Source of the DNA: Chara braunii
Lineage: Eukaryota > Streptophyta > Charophyceae > Charales > Characeae
Direction of reading: 5' to 3'
Assembly (NCBI GenBank): GCA_003427395.1
Contig: BFEA01000411.1
Span: 430,482-451,866, forward strand
DNA: 21,385 nucleotides
A program made the position numbers and the translations under genes. The notes under the pieces are model-generated. The model was not told where the DNA came from and did not search any database. It was given only the letters and a program-made list of their open reading frames with translations. Every line of letters starts with the position of its first letter. Positions within the stretch are counted from its first letter, which is position 1. Positions 19,091-21,385 of the stretch are shown piece by piece.

Positions 19091-19742
19091 ACATCAGTCT
19101 AATGTCGACCGACTGGAACAGTATTCCTAGTAGCCATGGCCCTCTCCTCCTCCTCCTCCCGTACTTACCTTCCACGGCCCTAAACCTGAACCGAGTGCCT
19201 TGGTTCGTCATAAACTCCACCACAGGCCCCAAAAAAAACAAACAAACCGCAAAGGAAGAAGGAAGACAAACAACTCCCACCTTTTACCCTACTCCTCTAC
19301 TCAACATTAACCCTTGAGGAGGTGTTGCAGACCCCTGAAACTCATTTGACCACACTCGGATTATCAAGTTACCTTCCGGCGATGCCTGCGCCAGCCTGTT
19401 GCCAAGGCACCAGGTTTCCTGGAACCTGCACAGTCCTGATTCGCGGTCCCCTCGAGACTCTTTCCGTGACCAATCCGCTTTAATTGCTGCTACCAGCAAC
19501 AAGCCGAAGGTAGCTTCCGAATTGCTGCACTTTTTGCCTGGAGGCTCACAAGAGCGTTTTCCTTCGGTCTGGAAGCCTCGAGTGATTTCATAGAGGTGCC
19601 CTCTATCTTTCCCCCAACTCCTTCGTGGGAGCCTGGATTAGGCGCTAGCTTCTTATAGGAAGCAATCCATAGGTTTATGTCTTTCATGAGACTGCTGAAT
19701 AGGCCACTGGCACAAAATTCTTCATAGCTAGTGCTCCTTAGG

Positions 19743-21065
19743 TTATGATTGCCTCTCTGGGACACACTCCCCTGGAAATCTCATGCTATTCCTGTCTGAC
19801 CAGATTTCCCAGAGCATGATCGCGCTACCCACCTGAGCAACATAGCGCCAATCCTTCTCCCCATTGCATCCATCCGGTAGCCCTCCCATGATAACCCACC
19901 GATGACCAACTAACTCTACCGGTCCTGCCACCATCTCCCGAGGATACTTCCACCACTGCCACCATCTTCTTGACTTCGGTCACTCCCACTATAGGTGCTC
20001 TACTGTCGCCGAAGGAGCCTGGCACCTATCGCATTTGTTGTTCTCAACCTCCATTCCCCAATCCGACAGCCATTGAGTAGTTGGTACAACCAAGTGAGAT
20101 TGCAGCCACAGTAATGAAGCTAATCTTTGTGACAGTGGAGACTCTAGTTGTGACCAAAGACTGGACAGCTCCCTCTCAGAGGGGGGTTTCAGGCCTCTCA
20201 CTTCCCTGCTCCGGAGCGTGACGACTTTGTCTTTTGTTGGGGCAGAATCAGCAGCGACTCTTAAACTTAGTTTCACATCTAACTTTTCCACCCCAACTAC
20301 CAGTTTGTCATCTACAGGTTGCCATGCTGCTGGGTCGATTCTCATATCTTTCAACAAGGCCCCATTACTAACCAAGTGCGGGATCCTTGGGAGGCCTTCC
20401 TCTGCAGGTGCCTTCAACCTCACCCGAACCGATTGAGACCACAGTGTAGACACATGCCGACCCTCTCCAGCTCAGGAAGGTTCGGCAGGGTCCGCTTGTA
20501 CGATTCCAACCAGCATTTCCCAGAACCATCTGACAGCCAACTATCTAACCTGTAGAACCATCCAGGTTCTCCCTCCTCCCATGCATGCCATGCATCTGGT
20601 TGGTCGAGGCGTTCGGGACCCAGTAAAAGCTTCCACGAAAGAGGGATGGCTTCCTTGTGATGTATTCTAATATCTCCTCCTGGAGGGGCAGCTGACCCAA
20701 AATGACTTCAAACCGGTGAGCTGACTTCCACTGATTTATATTGTCATCCCAAAGGTCACCCACAGTTGAGATGCCCTTCCGAAGCCAGGACTGGCCCAAG
20801 GAGCCTGACTCTCTCCAGCGAGAGCCATTCTCCATCAGGTCCTCTGATGTGGTCGTTTTCAAACAGGTGCTGGCGCCTAACTTCTTCCTTTGATCTTGGC
20901 TGCACGGTGACTGTTGGTCTGGCCTTTTTCCAGGCCATCAGAACCTCCCTCCAAAACTTTGAGTTGGGGTGTTTCCGTAAATACGTTTCCAAACTCTACC
21001 TCATAACATGCAAGTGTGGCGTCAAGGCACATGGGGATGTGGCCAGCCTTGTGCAGGAGAGGCAT
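19743..21065 (-). pseudogene. LINE ORF2 C-terminal region, frameshifted
   Basis: Homologous-looking peptide continues through several frames. Near 20,990-20,800 it reads FWREVLMAWKKARPTV and LFENDHI; near 20,800-20,640 GISTVGDLWDDNINQWKS; then a third frame to about 20,450; then a long frame 20453-19992 ending KCDRCQAPSATVEHL. That last motif is the first half of the zinc-knuckle-like zf-RVT domain found at the end of plant LINE reverse transcriptases. It is followed by in-frame TAG and TGA, the TGA standing where a Cys of the motif would be expected. The same frame then continues to a Trp-rich end with LWEIWSDRN and stops at 19743. At least three frame changes and two stops show it is dead. 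Confidence 0.75.
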
Positions 21066-21305
21066 ACTAAAAGGAGAGCTGCTTGAACAAACAAAAGGGG
21101 TACCCTGAAGAGAACTTAAGTAAAGATACTTAATAGAGGGAAATGATGGGTCTACTGTGTTCCGTGTCGCTTGCTATAGAAGTAAAACTGTGTCATTGAT
21201 GGATGGGCTCATCTCAATTGTTGTCTGCAATAGCGGTGAAGTTGCTTTGATTTTGGATCTACTCATCCGGATGGAATGGGGGCTGTTGAGGTGCAAATCT
21301 AAAAC

Positions 21306-21306
21306 A

Positions 21307-21363
<57 letters not shown>

Positions 21364-21385
21364 ACACACACACACGCACACACAG
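21306..21385. repeat. (CA)n microsatellite at window edge
   Basis: A CA tract with minor GA and GC interruptions runs to the last base. Positions 21091-21305 before it are unassigned. Confidence 0.95.

Larger units (their letters stand above)
18822..21090 (-). mobile_element. Non-LTR retrotransposon (LINE) remnant, 3' part
   Basis: Running on the minus strand, the element comprises reverse-transcriptase C-terminal coding remnants (about 21065-19743), a 3' UTR of about 900 bases, and an A-rich end of the type AAAATAAAATAAAATG at 18826-18846. No palm domain with the YxDD box was seen, so the 5' part is lost or lies outside. The 5' boundary near 21,090 is a guess. It sits in intron 2, antisense to the flippase gene. 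No target-site duplication was identified. Confidence 0.75.
17684..21385 (+). other. Intron 2 of the flippase gene (partial)
   Basis: The donor GTACGC begins the intron, and no acceptor followed by the expected P-domain sequence is present before the window ends. Positions 17684-18330 and 18386-18821 show no gene; a B-box-like GGGTTCAAATC lies at 18037-18047 and a G-rich stretch near 18,500-18,530. The rest is the LINE remnant and a CA tract. The minus-strand LINE cannot be part of the flippase. Confidence 0.85.

Noticed and set aside
17684-21385. A third flippase exon with the DKTGT motif
   Set aside because: I looked for the motif and for an acceptor followed by the expected Val-x-x-Ile sequence and found none before the window ends.

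Overview
This window is eukaryotic nuclear DNA, most likely from a streptophyte alga or plant. The evidence is one intron-split gene whose protein resembles the land-plant ALA4-12 group of P4-ATPases, a U6 snRNA copy with the plant-type 3' part, a LINE remnant on the minus strand, and very dense microsatellites. The very long, repeat-filled introns suggest a charophyte such as Chara, but that is inference. I see no operons, CRISPR arrays or bacterial signals.

Layout. Positions 1-973 hold a (GA)n tract, two organelle-like tRNA remnants (trnD-like 3' half and trnS-GCU-like), a possible TATA box and a purine-rich leader. Positions 974-2084 are the first coding exon of a phospholipid flippase, covering the N-terminus, TM1-2, the actuator domain with DGET, and TM3 to the start of TM4. 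Intron 1 runs from 2085 to 17531 (about 15.4 kb). Exon 2 (17532-17683) supplies the TM4 PISL motif and ends just before the expected phosphorylation motif DKTGT, so the catalytic half of the protein lies beyond the window. The splice phases match exactly (G|GT, phase 1). Intron 2 starts at 17684 and runs off the end.

Intron 1 falls into blocks: 2.2-6.2 kb is pyrimidine-rich on the sense strand and contains a U6 retropseudogene; 6.2-8.1 kb holds a LINE-3'UTR-like piece, U6 and tRNA fragments and a GC-rich zone with small foldback elements; 8.1-10.85 kb is unassigned sequence punctuated by compound (CA/TG)n(GA)n tracts; 11.1-13.3 kb holds degenerate minisatellites, one long near-perfect hairpin and one unidentified antisense open frame; 15.1-16.4 kb is an array of direct and inverted repeat units; 16.5-16.9 kb is a perfect 168-bp duplication. 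Intron 2 contains tRNA-like fragments and a degraded, 5'-incomplete LINE on the minus strand.

Assembly caution: a complete 38-bp Nextera mate-pair junction lies at 6208-6245 and a single mosaic end at 10223-10241. There are also isolated N bases at 11423 and 16794. The contiguity of intron 1, and therefore its length, is not secure. I did not find a convincing new gene system. The most interesting non-artefact signals are the U6/tRNA chimeric retro-fragments, the inverted-repeat arrays inside the intron, and a LINE 3'UTR hairpin with a compensatory base-pair change between two copies.
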